64,000 bases of DNA from positions 5,766,001 to 5,830,000 of the forward strand of contig NZ_WING01000001.1 in NCBI RefSeq assembly GCF_009793335.1. Reading direction: 5' to 3'. This DNA comes from Actinomadura sp. J1-007. Its GTDB lineage: Bacteria; Actinomycetota; Actinomycetes; Streptosporangiales; Streptosporangiaceae. Position 1 is the first letter of the stretch. Every line of letters begins with the position of its first letter. The position numbers and the translations under genes were made by a program. Below, one piece after another: positions 9,028 through 17,664 of the stretch. The notes beneath the pieces are model-generated. The model was given only the letters and a program-made list of their open reading frames with translations. It did no database searches and was not told the origin of the DNA.

Positions 9028-10482
9028 TCAGCGCTTGCGGACGGCCCGCGGCAGCGTCCGGAACGGCGGGACGACCTCGTCGGTGAGCATGAACGCGTAG
9101 GCCACGACCCGTCCCGACCAGCGCTGGAACCCCACGACCAGCCGGAACAGCGGCCGGGGGTAGCGCCCGGTGAACGGGATGACCAGCCAGCACGGCACCG
9201 CCACGGCGACCAGCAGCACCGTCATCAGCAGCATGACCATCAGGTGCGGGACGACCAGCAGGCCCCGCAGCAGGGTGAACCACCGCCGCGGCCCGCGCCA
9301 CGCCGCCGGGTAGGGCAGATCGACCTGGACGGTCCGCGTGCCGGTGAGCGCCGCGCCCCCGGTCCGTTCCCCCTCGGCCGGAAGGCTGGACGCGGACGGG
9401 CCGGACGGCGCGGACGGCGCGGCGGGCGCGGGGCCGTCCTGCGCGGAGGCCGCCTGCCGGCTCGCGCCCGGCGCGGTGCCGGCGGCGCCGGGAGCGGTGT
9501 CCGCCGGTCCCTGCGCGGCGGACGGCACGGGGCCCGAAGCGCCGGCGGGTCCGGAACCCGTGCCGGTGGGGGAGCCCGTGGCCGCGCCGTCGCCGGTGAT
9601 GCCGATGGGCTCACGGTGCCAGGTCGCCGAGACCCGTTCGGCGGCGCGTTCGGGATCGGCCCGGTCCTGGCCGACGAGGAGGGCGAGCAGCTCGCGGGCG
9701 GTCGGGCGCCGGGAGGCGTCCTTGTCGAGCGCGGCGGCGACCACCGCGCGCAGCCCCGGGTCGAGCCCGTCCAGCACCGGCTGCGCGGTGCCGATGCGCT
9801 GGAACGTGTCGGCTACGCTCTTGCCCTGGAACGGCGCGCGGCCCGTTCCGGCGTAGGCGACGACGCAGCCCCAGGAGAACACGTCGGACGCCTGGAGGGC
9901 GGGCTCGCCGCGCAGCACCTCGGGCGCGATGTACGCGGGCGTCCCCATGAACTGCCCGGTGCGCGTCGGCCCGTCGGCGGCGTCCAGCGCGCGGGCGATG
10001 CCGAAGTCGATCACGCGCGGCCCGGTGGACGACAGCAGCACGTTGGACGGCTTGAGGTCGCGGTGCACGATGTGGGCGCTGTGGATGGCGGCCAGCGCGG
10101 TCGCGGCGCCGACGGCGAGGCCCTCCAGGTCGGAGCCGGGCAGCGGGCCGTTCTCGGTGACCGCGCTCTCCAGGCTGGGCCCGTCGATGTACTCGGTGAC
10201 GATGTAGAGGGGGTCGGTCTCCAGCTCGGCGTCCAGCACCGGCGCCGTGCAGAACCGGCTGACCTGCCGCGCCGCCGTCACCTCCCGCCGGAACCTCGCG
10301 AGGAACGCGGGCTCTCCGGCCAGCTCGCGGTTGACGACCTTCACCGCCACCCGCCGCCCGGTCGGCTCGGCGGCGAGGTACACCGTGCCCATCCCGCCGC
10401 GCCCGAGCCGTCCGAGGAGCTTGTACGGGCCGAGCACGCGCGGCTCGTCGTGGTGCAGCGGCCCGGCGACGGTCGTGGTCAT
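9028..10482 (-). CDS. Ser/Thr protein kinase fused to a DUF4389-type membrane domain
   Basis: 484 residues. The kinase domain (about 1-280) has GRLGRGGMGTVY, Lys48, HRDLKPSN and DFG. A long Ala/Gly/Pro/Ser linker (about 290-385) follows. The last ~100 residues contain two helices (LLRGLLVVPHLMVMLLMTVLLVAVAVPCW) and the sequence FTGRYPRPLFRLVVGFQRW, which I recognise as the DUF4389 pattern normally found in stand-alone or duplicated membrane proteins. Unlike its neighbour at 6158-7831 it has no external sensor domain, so the membrane segment may be the sensing element. Its convergent partner is the hydrolase gene. Confidence 0.88.
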   Translation of the reverse strand: MTTTVAGPLHHDEPRVLGPYKLLGRLGRGGMGTVYLAAEPTGRRVAVKVVNRELAGEPAFLARFRREVTAARQVSRFCTAPVLDAELETDPLYIVTEYIDGPSLESAVTENGPLPGSDLEGLAVGAATALAAIHSAHIVHRDLKPSNVLLSSTGPRVIDFGIARALDAADGPTRTGQFMGTPAYIAPEVLRGEPALQASDVFSWGCVVAYAGTGRAPFQGKSVADTFQRIGTAQPVLDGLDPGLRAVVAAALDKDASRRPTARELLALLVGQDRADPERAAERVSATWHREPIGITGDGAATGSPTGTGSGPAGASGPVPSAAQGPADTAPGAAGTAPGASRQAASAQDGPAPAAPSAPSGPSASSLPAEGERTGGAALTGTRTVQVDLPYPAAWRGPRRWFTLLRGLLVVPHLMVMLLMTVLLVAVAVPCWLVIPFTGRYPRPLFRLVVGFQRWSGRVVAYAFMLTDEVVPPFRTLPRAVRKR

Positions 10483-10612
10483 GCACGGGAGCTTAGGGGA
10501 GCCCGCGCCGCGGCGGATGGCCCATGAGACCTAACCGCGGATCACTCCGTGGAATGACCCTCCCCGGCCCGGCCAGGGCGCCGGAACCGGGCGCGGTCCC
10601 GGCCGTACGGCG

Positions 10613-11260
10613 TCAGAACCAGTCGGTCATGGTGCCCCGGACCAACGCGATCGCGTCGTCGACGCGGGACGCGACCTCGTCGACGTCCCACACGTCGCGG
10701 CGGGCGCAGTCCTCGAACGCGACCCGGGCGGCCGACGCGTGGAACGCGACGATGACCTGGGGCCGCAGATCGGCCTCGGGGTCCACGCCCTCGCGGCGCG
10801 CGATCTCGGCGGCGAGCCGCTTCTCCGACGCCGAGTAGCGGGCCATCTGCGCCGCGACCAGCGCCGGGTTGGCCTCGATCACCTGGCGGACGCGGCGGAA
10901 CCGGTCGGCGTCCTCCGGGCTGCCCTCGGCGACCGTCCGCAGCACCACGCGCAGCGCCTCGAACAGCGCGGTGAACGGGCGCTCCTCCGGCGGGCGGACG
11001 GCGAGCGCGTCGGCCACGGCGCGGTCGAAGTCGGCGAGGAAGCCGGTGACGACGTCCTCCTTCGTCGCGAAGTAGCGGAAGAACGTGCGCTGCGACATCT
11101 GGACCGCGGCCACGATCTCGTCGATCGTCGTCGCGTCGTACCCCTGGTCGAGGAAGAGGGCGAGCGCGGCGTCGATGAGCGCCATCCGGGTCCGCTGCTT
11201 CTTGCGCTCGCGCAGCCCCGAGCCGGCGGGCGGCCCGGGGTGGAGCGGCTCGGCGGTCAT
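10613..11260 (-). CDS. TetR-family transcriptional regulator
   Basis: 215 residues. The N-terminal helix-turn-helix is clear: RMALIDAALALFLDQGYDAT, then TIDEIVAAVQMSQRTFFRYFATKEDVV, with the YF pair typical of TetR. The remaining ~150 residues form the ligand/dimer domain, which I cannot assign to a ligand class. Starts at the ATG at 11260. The upstream region carries short inverted repeats (CCATG-4-CATGG at 11342-11355; ATAGA-3-TCTAT at 11371-11383) that could be its own operator. No obvious target gene is adjacent. Confidence 0.9.
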   Translation of the reverse strand: MTAEPLHPGPPAGSGLRERKKQRTRMALIDAALALFLDQGYDATTIDEIVAAVQMSQRTFFRYFATKEDVVTGFLADFDRAVADALAVRPPEERPFTALFEALRVVLRTVAEGSPEDADRFRRVRQVIEANPALVAAQMARYSASEKRLAAEIARREGVDPEADLRPQVIVAFHASAARVAFEDCARRDVWDVDEVASRVDDAIALVRGTMTDWF

Positions 11261-11631
11261 CGGCGGGGCTCCTCACCGCTCCGGGGACGGGTGCGCGGGC
11301 GCGGGCGCGAGGCGCGCCCGGAGGCATGCCCGCGCCCGTTCCCATGGACTCATGGAAGATTCAAGGATCCATAGAGGGTCTATCACGGACGGCTGGTCGC
11401 GCGGTCGCGGCGGGGACGGCGTTCCGGCGTCCCGCGGCGGCCTACGTAAGTATGTCGTGACGCTGGGTAGTTGAAACATAACAGACCGTCGGGGCGAAAT
11501 AGGTCGACCGAGTCTCCGGGATTCCCCGCCGCCGGACGTCTTCGCGGGTCATGCTGGGGGCCGGTCACCAATTGTCGCCGTCCGGACGCTCCTGGTGATC
11601 GTTCGGCGTTCCGGACTCCTGACAAGGCGGG
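11261..11631. other. Intergenic region with short inverted repeats
   Basis: About 370 bases without a convincing gene. Near the TetR start it holds CCATG-4-CATGG and ATAGA-3-TCTAT inverted repeats. The stretch 11440-11490 is noticeably A/T-richer than its surroundings (tacgtaagtatg, gaaacataac), as expected of promoters. No RNA gene was seen. Confidence 0.5.
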
Positions 11632-11640
11632 TTGATCGCG

Positions 11641-11916
11641 GTGTCCGTCATCACCAATGCGCGGCAGATCGCCGAAGTGCGGCGCCACCACCTCGCCGCG
11701 CTCGCGTACGAGGTCGACGTCCGGGGGCTGCGCTGGCGGCTGGCCGGGCCTGAGGAGTCGATCCTGACCGTCGTCGGCCCGCGCACCCGCCGGCTGATCA
11801 TGGTCGTGGCGACCCCGGCGGGCGCCGGCTGGTCGTACCTGTGGACGGGCGGGGGCATCGCCGACGTCACCGACCTCCGCGACGTCGCCGACTGCTTCGT
11901 CGCCCTCCTCGGCTGA
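11641..11916 (+). CDS. Small hypothetical protein
   Basis: 91 residues from the GTG at 11641 (VSVITNARQIAEV), with AAGGCGG upstream; a TTG at 11632 in the same frame would add three residues. Composition and codon use look coding. Predicted alternating beta strands (ILTVVGPRTRRLIMVVATP, WSYLWTGGGIADV) suggest a small alpha/beta fold similar in character to small actinobacterial proteins near regulators, but I recognise no family. It is a single gene, with nothing on either side to suggest a role. Confidence 0.6.
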   Translation: MSVITNARQIAEVRRHHLAALAYEVDVRGLRWRLAGPEESILTVVGPRTRRLIMVVATPAGAGWSYLWTGGGIADVTDLRDVADCFVALLG

Positions 11917-12215
11917 GCCGGTCCCGCTCGGCCGAGCCGCCCGCCGCCCTCTTCGGCTGAGCCGCCCCGCCCGTTCCGCTCGCCCCGCCCGTTCCCGCCG
12001 TTCGCCGCCGTCCCGCGGGATCACTTTTCGGGTGCGATTTCGGGTGCGATTTCCGCGGGGCGCGCTTTCGGTCCGGTGATCCCTCGCGAGCCCTTGCGCG
12101 GACGGGCCTGCGCGCCGTTCGCCCGGTCGAAGCGCGACGCCGTCCCGAACGGCCGCACCCCCTCTGACCAGGGCGTTGGCGCGGCGCTCCGGCGGTACGG
12201 CAGGTGGGCCCCGCC
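11917..12215. other. C-rich spacer without a recognisable gene
   Basis: About 300 bases dominated by CCGCCC and GAGCCG runs directly after the small hypothetical gene, with partial direct repeats of CGGCTGAGCCG/TCGGCCGAGCCG. No start/RBS pair or conserved protein was seen. It ends at the promoter of the DUF6504-dnaE2 operon. Confidence 0.4.
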
Positions 12216-12245
12216 TTGCCTCCCGGTCCGGCCGTTCCCTAGACT
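12216..12245 (+). promoter_or_regulatory. Candidate promoter of the DUF6504-dnaE2 operon
   Basis: TTGCCT (12216-12221) and TAGACT (12240-12245) are spaced by 18 bases, a good vegetative-type actinobacterial promoter. The expected transcription start falls at about 12252, directly on the LexA box, so LexA binding would block initiation. Confidence 0.6.
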
Positions 12246-12250
12246 CGGTC

Positions 12251-12266
12251 ACGAACATACGTTCGA
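12251..12266. promoter_or_regulatory. LexA (SOS) box
   Basis: ACGAAC-ATAC-GTTCGA matches the mycobacterial/actinobacterial SOS box TCGAAC-N4-GTTCGA at every position but the first. It overlaps the predicted transcription start and lies 57 bases before the DUF6504 ATG, followed by an error-prone polymerase, a classic LexA target. Confidence 0.85.
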
Positions 12267-12322
12267 ACAAGACCGCATGCCTTCCCCCGTGCGATCGCGA
12301 GACACAAGGGCGGGGGAGGCAG

Positions 12323-12598
12323 ATGACGCGCGTGTTCGGCGATCCGGTGGAGGTCTGGTCGAGCGACGGACGTCCGGTCCGGTTCGTCTGGCGGGGGCGG
12401 CTCTACACCGTGCGGCGGGTGCTGGAGCACTGGGTGACGACCCGGGACTGGTGGCGCGAGCAGCAGCCCGAGGCCGAGGTCACCGGCGAGCGGGAGTTCT
12501 GGCGGGTCGAGGCCACCCCGGACCGCGAGATCGGGGTGTACGAGCTGCGCTACGACGCGGCCACCGCGACCTGGATGCTCTCCCGGGTGTGGGACTGA
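12323..12598 (+). CDS. DUF6504 family protein, first gene of the SOS operon
   Basis: 91 residues from the ATG at 12323, with GGGGGAGG as ribosome binding site. The sequence is rich in aromatic and charged residues (RFVWRGRLYTVRRVLEHWV, DWWREQQPEAEV, ATWMLSRVWD), matching the small DUF6504 proteins found next to translesion polymerase genes in actinobacteria. The role is unknown; context suggests an accessory of the mutasome. It lies 7 bases before the polymerase GTG and directly behind a LexA box, so it should be damage-induced. No ImuA' or ImuB homologue is present in this window. Confidence 0.8.
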   Translation: MTRVFGDPVEVWSSDGRPVRFVWRGRLYTVRRVLEHWVTTRDWWREQQPEAEVTGEREFWRVEATPDREIGVYELRYDAATATWMLSRVWD

Positions 12599-12605
12599 GG
12601 CCGCC

Positions 12606-15338
12606 GTGCACCTGCATGTCGCCTCCGCCTACTCGCTGCGGTACGGCGCGGCGCGCCCGGAGGCGCTCGCGCGCCGCGCCGCCGAGCTCGGCCTGGAGAC
12701 CCTCGCCCTGACCGACCGCGACGGCCTGTACGGCGCGGTCCGGCACGTCCGCGCCTGCCGCGACGCGGGCGTGCGCCCCGTCCTCGGCGCCGACCTCGCC
12801 CTCGGGCCCGGCCCCGGCGGCGGGGAGGAGCGGGCGGTGGTCCTCGCGGCCGGGCGCGCGGGCTGGGCGTCGCTGTGCCGGCTGGTGACCGCCGCGCACG
12901 CGGGCGAGCGGGGGAGGCCCGTCGCGAGCCGCGAGCTGGTGGGCGAGCACGCGGACGGCCTGGTCGTCCTGCTCGGCCCCTGGTCGGACGTGGGGCGGGC
13001 GGTCGCCGCGCGCCGCCCCGACCTCGCCGCGCGGCGGCTCGCGGCGTGGCGGGCGACGGCCGAGTGCGCGCTGGAGATCGTCGACCACCACGACGTCGGC
13101 GACGGGCACCGCGCCGCGCGGATGCTGGCCCTCGCCCGCTCCGAGGGCGTCCCGGCGGTGCTCGGCAACGCCGTCCGCTACCTGGAGCCCGCCGACCACC
13201 CCGTCGCGCAGGTGCTGGACGTGACCCGGCGGCTCGTTCCGCTGCACCGGCGGCACCTGGACGACCGGACGGGCCACGCCTACCTGAAGTCCGAGGAGCG
13301 GATGCGCCGGACCGCGGCGCTGAGCTGCGGCGCCGAGGAGGCGGACGCGCTGGTCGCCGCCACCCGCGCGCTCGCCGAACGCTGCGTCCTCGACCCCGGC
13401 CGCGACCTCGGCATGGACGAGGTGCACCTGCCCGAGACCGGCGCCGACCCGTACGGACGGCTCGCCGCGCGCTGCGCCGAGGGGCTCGCGGCGCGCGGGC
13501 TGGACCGTTCGGCGGAGGCCGCGCGGCGGCTGGACCACGAGCTCGGCATCATCGCGCGCAAGGGCCTGGCCGCCTACTTCCTCACGGTCGCGGACGCCGC
13601 CGGGCTGATCCGCTCCCGGGGCATCCGCTGCGCGATCCGCGGGTCGGGCGCGGGCAGCCTGGTCAACCACCTGCTCGGCATCAGCGACCTCGACCCGCTC
13701 CGGCACGACCTGGTGATGGAGCGGTTCCTCGCCGACAGCCGCCCCGGCCTGCCCGACATCGACCTCGACGTGGAGTCGGCCCGCAGGCTGGAGGCGTACC
13801 GGGCGCTGTTCGACCGCTACGGCGCCGACGCCACGGCGTGCGTGTCGATGATGGAGACCTACCGGGCGCGCAGCGCGATCCGCGACGTCGGCAACGCGGT
13901 GGGGCTGCCGCCGCAGGAGATCGACGCGATCGCGAAGGCGTTCCCGCACATCCGCGCGCGGCAGATCCGCGCCGCGCTGGCCGACCTGCCCGAGCTGCGG
14001 CAGAGCAACCTCGGGCAGGGGCAGCTTGAGGTGGTGTTCCGCATCGCCGAACGGCTCGACGGCCTGCCGCGCCACATCGCCATGCACCCCTGCGGGGTCC
14101 TGCTGTCGAACGCGACGCTGCGCGACCGCACGCCCGTCGAGCAGAGCGCGCTCGGGTTCCCGATGAGCCAGTTCGACAAGGACGACGTCGAGGCGATGGG
14201 CCTGCTGAAGCTGGACGTCATCGGGGTGCGGATGCAGTCGGCGATGGCGCACGCGGTCGCCGAGGTCGAGCGCGCCGGGGGCGGGCGGATCGACCTTGAG
14301 GCCGTGCCGCGCGACGACCCGTCCACCTTCGGGCTGATCCGCACCTCCCGCACCCTCGGCTGCTTCCAGATCGAGTCGCCCGGCCAGCGGGAGCTGATCG
14401 GCCGGCTCCAGCCCCGCGACCTGGACGACCTGGTCATCGACATCTCGCTGTTCCGGCCCGGCCCGGTCGCCTCCGACATGGTCACGCCCTACCTGGACTC
14501 GCGCGAGGGCCTGCGCGCCCCGGCGTACCCGCACCCCGACCTCGAACCGGTGCTGCGCGAGAGCCTCGGCGTCATCGTCTTCCACGAGCAGGTGCTCCGC
14601 GTGATCGACGTCTTCACCGGCTGCGGGCTGTCGGACGCCGAGGCGGCGCGGCGGAGCCTCGCGAGCGAGGAGGGGCAGGCCGTCGTCGGGGCCTGGTTCC
14701 GGGAGCACGCGCTGCGGCGCGGCTACGACGAGGCGTCGGTCGAACGGGTCTGGCGGATGCTCACGGCGTTCGGGTCGTTCGGGTTCTGCAAGGCGCACGC
14801 CGCGTCGTTCGCCCTGCCCACCTACCAGTCGGCGTGGCTGAAGCGGCACCATCCGGCCGCGTTCTTCGCGGGCGTCCTCACCCACGACCCCGGCATGTAC
14901 CCCAAGCGCGCCATCCTCGACGACGCCCGCCACTACGGCGTCCCGATCCTGCCGCTGGACGTCAACCGCTCGACCGCCGACTGGCACGTCGAGCCCGTCT
15001 CCCAGGGCGGCGCGGTGGCCGGACCCGCGAACGCGGGCCCGAGCGGGGACGCGGGCGGCGGCGGCGCACCTTCCGGCGCGGCGGCGCTCGCCCACGGCAT
15101 CCGGGTGGCGCTGAACGAGGTCAAGGGCATCAGCGAGGCGGAGGTCGGACGGATCGTGGAGGAGCGGCCGTACCGTTCGCTGACCGACTTCTGGCGGCGC
15201 GCCCGCGTCTCCCGGCCGATCGTCGAACGCCTCGTCCTCGCGGGCGGGTTCGACGCCCTGTACGACGCGGTCTCCGCGTCCCCCTCCGGCTCCTCCTCCC
15301 CTCCGCCGCCGACCGGCCGGGCGGAGGCGACGCGGTGA
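12606..15338 (+). CDS. dnaE2: Error-prone DNA polymerase III alpha subunit (DnaE2-like), short form
   Basis: 910 residues from the GTG at 12606 (VHLHVASAYSLRYGAARPEAL). It has an N-terminal PHP domain (HLHVASAYS), a polymerase core with the paired metal-binding aspartates in PDIDLD (residues 383-388) and the third in LLKLDVIG (Asp537), and the fingers motif GFCKAHAASFALPTYQSAWLK. It copies damaged DNA; DnaE2 enzymes cause damage-induced mutagenesis. It is shorter than the usual ~1050-1150 residues because the OB-fold region is encoded by the next, overlapping gene. A LexA box upstream implies SOS induction. The alternative reading, a second replicative DnaE, is less likely from the context. 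Confidence 0.88.
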   Translation: MHLHVASAYSLRYGAARPEALARRAAELGLETLALTDRDGLYGAVRHVRACRDAGVRPVLGADLALGPGPGGGEERAVVLAAGRAGWASLCRLVTAAHAGERGRPVASRELVGEHADGLVVLLGPWSDVGRAVAARRPDLAARRLAAWRATAECALEIVDHHDVGDGHRAARMLALARSEGVPAVLGNAVRYLEPADHPVAQVLDVTRRLVPLHRRHLDDRTGHAYLKSEERMRRTAALSCGAEEADALVAATRALAERCVLDPGRDLGMDEVHLPETGADPYGRLAARCAEGLAARGLDRSAEAARRLDHELGIIARKGLAAYFLTVADAAGLIRSRGIRCAIRGSGAGSLVNHLLGISDLDPLRHDLVMERFLADSRPGLPDIDLDVESARRLEAYRALFDRYGADATACVSMMETYRARSAIRDVGNAVGLPPQEIDAIAKAFPHIRARQIRAALADLPELRQSNLGQGQLEVVFRIAERLDGLPRHIAMHPCGVLLSNATLRDRTPVEQSALGFPMSQFDKDDVEAMGLLKLDVIGVRMQSAMAHAVAEVERAGGGRIDLEAVPRDDPSTFGLIRTSRTLGCFQIESPGQRELIGRLQPRDLDDLVIDISLFRPGPVASDMVTPYLDSREGLRAPAYPHPDLEPVLRESLGVIVFHEQVLRVIDVFTGCGLSDAEAARRSLASEEGQAVVGAWFREHALRRGYDEASVERVWRMLTAFGSFGFCKAHAASFALPTYQSAWLKRHHPAAFFAGVLTHDPGMYPKRAILDDARHYGVPILPLDVNRSTADWHVEPVSQGGAVAGPANAGPSGDAGGGGAPSGAAALAHGIRVALNEVKGISEAEVGRIVEERPYRSLTDFWRRARVSRPIVERLVLAGGFDALYDAVSASPSGSSSPPPPTGRAEATR

Positions 15339-16129
15339 CGCCGCGCCGCGACCTGCTCTGCCGCGTCGGCGTCCTGGACCGCGCGACCGCCCGTCCGGGA
15401 CGCGGCGTGATCGAGGGCCAGCTCCCGCTCGGCGTCGAGGACGGCACGGAGGCGGGCGCCGAGGCGGGGGCGGGCCTCGGGATCGTCGAGGAGATCCGTC
15501 CCGGCGAGCTGCCGCCGATGACGCCGTCGGAGGTGGTCGAGGCGGAGCTGGAGATCCTCGGCATGGACGTCAGCCGGCACGTGCTCACGTTCTACGACGG
15601 CCTGCTGCGCGAGCTCGGCGTCGCCCGCGCCCGCGGCCTGCGCGACCGGGCCGGGGGCGGCGACGTCCTGGTCGCGGGCGTCAAGGTCGCGACGCAGACC
15701 CCGGCCGTACGGTCCGGGCAGCGCGTCATCTTCGCCACGCTGGACGACGCGACCGGGCCCGTCGACCTGACGTTCTTCGAGTCGGTGCAGGAACGGTGCG
15801 CGGCGACGGTGTTCGGGTCGTGGCTGCTGGTGGCGCGCGGCCGGGTCCGCAGGGCCGGGGGCCGCGCGGTCTCGGTCACCGCGACCGCCTGCTGGGACCT
15901 GCCCGGCCTGTACGAGGCGTGGCGCGGCGACGGCATCGGCGCCGTGCGGCGGATCATGGCGCGCTCCGGGCCGGGCCCGGCGGGGCGCCCCGTCGGCCGG
16001 CGCGTCGTCCACGCCACCGGGTTCGCGACGTCGCCGTACGCCGACGTCGGGCACGCGGGCGAGGCGGTCAAGCGCCCTCCGGCCCGCCTGTACCACGCGA
16101 GCGGCGGCAGCTCGGGCCCCACCGCCTGA
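15335..16129 (+). CDS. OB-fold protein, detached C-terminal part of the DnaE2 polymerase
   Basis: 264 residues from a GTG that overlaps the polymerase stop by four bases (GTGA). The centre carries the OB-fold seen in the C-terminus of DnaE proteins: VLVAGVKVATQTPAVRSGQR followed by VIFATLDDATGPVDLTFFE. The preceding region (MTPSEVVEAELEILGMDVSRH) matches the helix-rich linker that precedes the OB-fold in intact DnaE2. Tight coupling and domain content indicate that the two proteins together make one polymerase. The C-terminus (FATSPYADVGHAG) is conserved-looking but unassigned. Confidence 0.85.
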   Translation: MTPRRDLLCRVGVLDRATARPGRGVIEGQLPLGVEDGTEAGAEAGAGLGIVEEIRPGELPPMTPSEVVEAELEILGMDVSRHVLTFYDGLLRELGVARARGLRDRAGGGDVLVAGVKVATQTPAVRSGQRVIFATLDDATGPVDLTFFESVQERCAATVFGSWLLVARGRVRRAGGRAVSVTATACWDLPGLYEAWRGDGIGAVRRIMARSGPGPAGRPVGRRVVHATGFATSPYADVGHAGEAVKRPPARLYHASGGSSGPTA

Positions 16130-16151
16130 GCCCGTCCGGCCGCGGCGGGGG

Positions 16152-16835
16152 TCAGGTCTCGCGGGCTATCTGGAGGCGGGTGATCTGGAAGACCGTCGCC
16201 ATGCAGAGCGCGGCGGCGAGGGCCTGGAACGCGGCGGCGGCCACGCCGACGTGGATCTCGAAGCGGGCCTCGGCGAGGGTCTGCACGCCGTCGCCGCTCG
16301 CGAACATCCGGGCGAGGCCGAGGCCGAGCAGCACGCACGCCCACCAGCCGAACACCACCAGGCCCGCCGCCTGGCGCTCGGCCAGGCGGTAGCGGCCGCT
16401 GTTGACCCACACCTCGTACACGATGCGCGGCGGCATCCAGAGGTTGACCACGGGGCAGAGCCAGCCGAAGACCACCCAGGCCCGGTGGTGCTGGTGCGGG
16501 CCGGGCGACTGGCCGAAGGCCCGCCACAGCCAGCCGAGGTAGAGCAGGCCCGTGACGCCCGCCATCACCCCGCAGATCAGGAAGACGTCGGTGTACGGCG
16601 CGAGCGCGTGGCCGGTGCCGGCCGGGTCGTAGGTGTCGTGGGTGGCGCCGCGCAGCGGATGGCCGAGCCGCAGCAGGCTGATGCCCGAGCCGAGCGCGAC
16701 GAACGCGTTGAATCCGAGCAGCATGAACACCGCCACCCCGACCGCCCGGAAGTCGCGTCGCCGCGCCCACGCGCCGCACGCGGGGCAGCGGGCGACCTCG
16801 GTCGGGATGATGTCGCCGCACAACGCACACGGCAT
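16152..16835 (-). CDS. DUF4328 membrane protein with N-terminal zinc ribbon
   Basis: 227 residues from the ATG at 16835, chosen because GGAGG lies 6 bases upstream; an upstream ATG at 16904 is in frame but weaker. The N-terminus has two CxxC pairs (MPCALCGD and CPACGAW), a zinc-ribbon signature. Then follow about five hydrophobic segments with the DUF4328 pattern (YLGWLWRAFGQ, AWVVFGWLCPVVNLWMPPRIV, FGWWACVLLGLG). The function of this family is unknown. The gene is alone and convergent with the OB-fold gene. Confidence 0.85.
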   Translation of the reverse strand: MPCALCGDIIPTEVARCPACGAWARRRDFRAVGVAVFMLLGFNAFVALGSGISLLRLGHPLRGATHDTYDPAGTGHALAPYTDVFLICGVMAGVTGLLYLGWLWRAFGQSPGPHQHHRAWVVFGWLCPVVNLWMPPRIVYEVWVNSGRYRLAERQAAGLVVFGWWACVLLGLGLARMFASGDGVQTLAEARFEIHVGVAAAAFQALAAALCMATVFQITRLQIARET

Positions 16836-17110
16836 GATCCACCTCCGAGGGTTTTGCGCTTCCTTTTCTTCGGATACTACGTACCTTTGACTTTCGGTGC
16901 CCATCGGAGGTTCGCGCCGACGTGGATCCAGGGGAGCCTTAGGGGGCCGGGGCGCTCCCCGGCGCTCCTCGCGGAGCGGGCGGAGCGCGGCGAAGATCCG
17001 TTCTCCGGCTCGTTGACCTGCGGGAACGCCTGCCGCCGCACGGGGGCAGGTCCATCTGTCCGGTGCGCTGACAAGGGCGCACCCCTGCGTCCGCCGGGGC
17101 CCGGAGCCGT

Positions 17111-17488
17111 TCACAGGATCAGCGCGCCCGCCGCGGCGGTCGCGGCGGCCGTCAGGGCCGCCCAGGCGGCCAGGCGGCGCAGGTCGGCGCCGCCCGCGCG
17201 GCGCGGGTCGGGCTCCAGGAGCCGTTCGGGACGGAAGCCCGTGACCAGGGCGAGCGCCCACCACTCGGCGGTCAGCGCGATCGTCGCGTACAGGAACCCG
17301 AAGCCGGCGACCGAGCAGGCGAGGACGGCGCCCGCCGGGGTCAGCGCGTGCGCGAACAGCGCGGGCGCCCGCGCGAGCCCGTGCACCCCGCGGCGCAGCC
17401 CGGCCAGGACGACGCCCCACCCGACGGCCCCGAGGACCCACAGGGCCAGGATCGGCCCGGGGATGCCCGTCAGCGACTCCGGTCCCAG
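17111..17488 (-). CDS. Small membrane protein, probable CTG start
   Basis: The conventional start (GTG, 17386) gives 91 residues and cuts into a hydrophobic helix. The frame stays open and coding-like upstream (GIPGPILALWVLGAVGWGVVLAG), with no ATG, GTG or TTG, up to a CTG at 17488 preceded at good distance by AAGGGGG. That start gives 125 residues and about four transmembrane helices. No family is recognised. An upstream one-base error hiding an ordinary start is the alternative. It sits between the DUF4328 gene and a two-component system, same strand. Confidence 0.5.
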   Translation of the reverse strand: MGPESLTGIPGPILALWVLGAVGWGVVLAGLRRGVHGLARAPALFAHALTPAGAVLACSVAGFGFLYATIALTAEWWALALVTGFRPERLLEPDPRRAGGADLRRLAAWAALTAAATAAAGALIL

Positions 17489-17664
17489 TGCCGTTCCCCC
17501 TTCGCGGGGCCGAACCCCGTCTCGCCCGCGGCGTCCGCCGTGCTCCGTTGATCATGCCGTGGCCGCCGGGCCGGCCGTCCGCCGGGGGTACGGCGCGGGC
17601 GGGACCCGCGAGGGCCGCGTGTCCGCGCGTCCGCGCGGCGGGACGGGCCGCGGCGGGCGGCCGG

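Noticed and set aside
16905..17110. Gene between the DUF4328 and small membrane protein genes
   Set aside because: Only short, motif-free frames; the region has promoter-like composition (TAGTAT on the minus strand) but nothing firmer.
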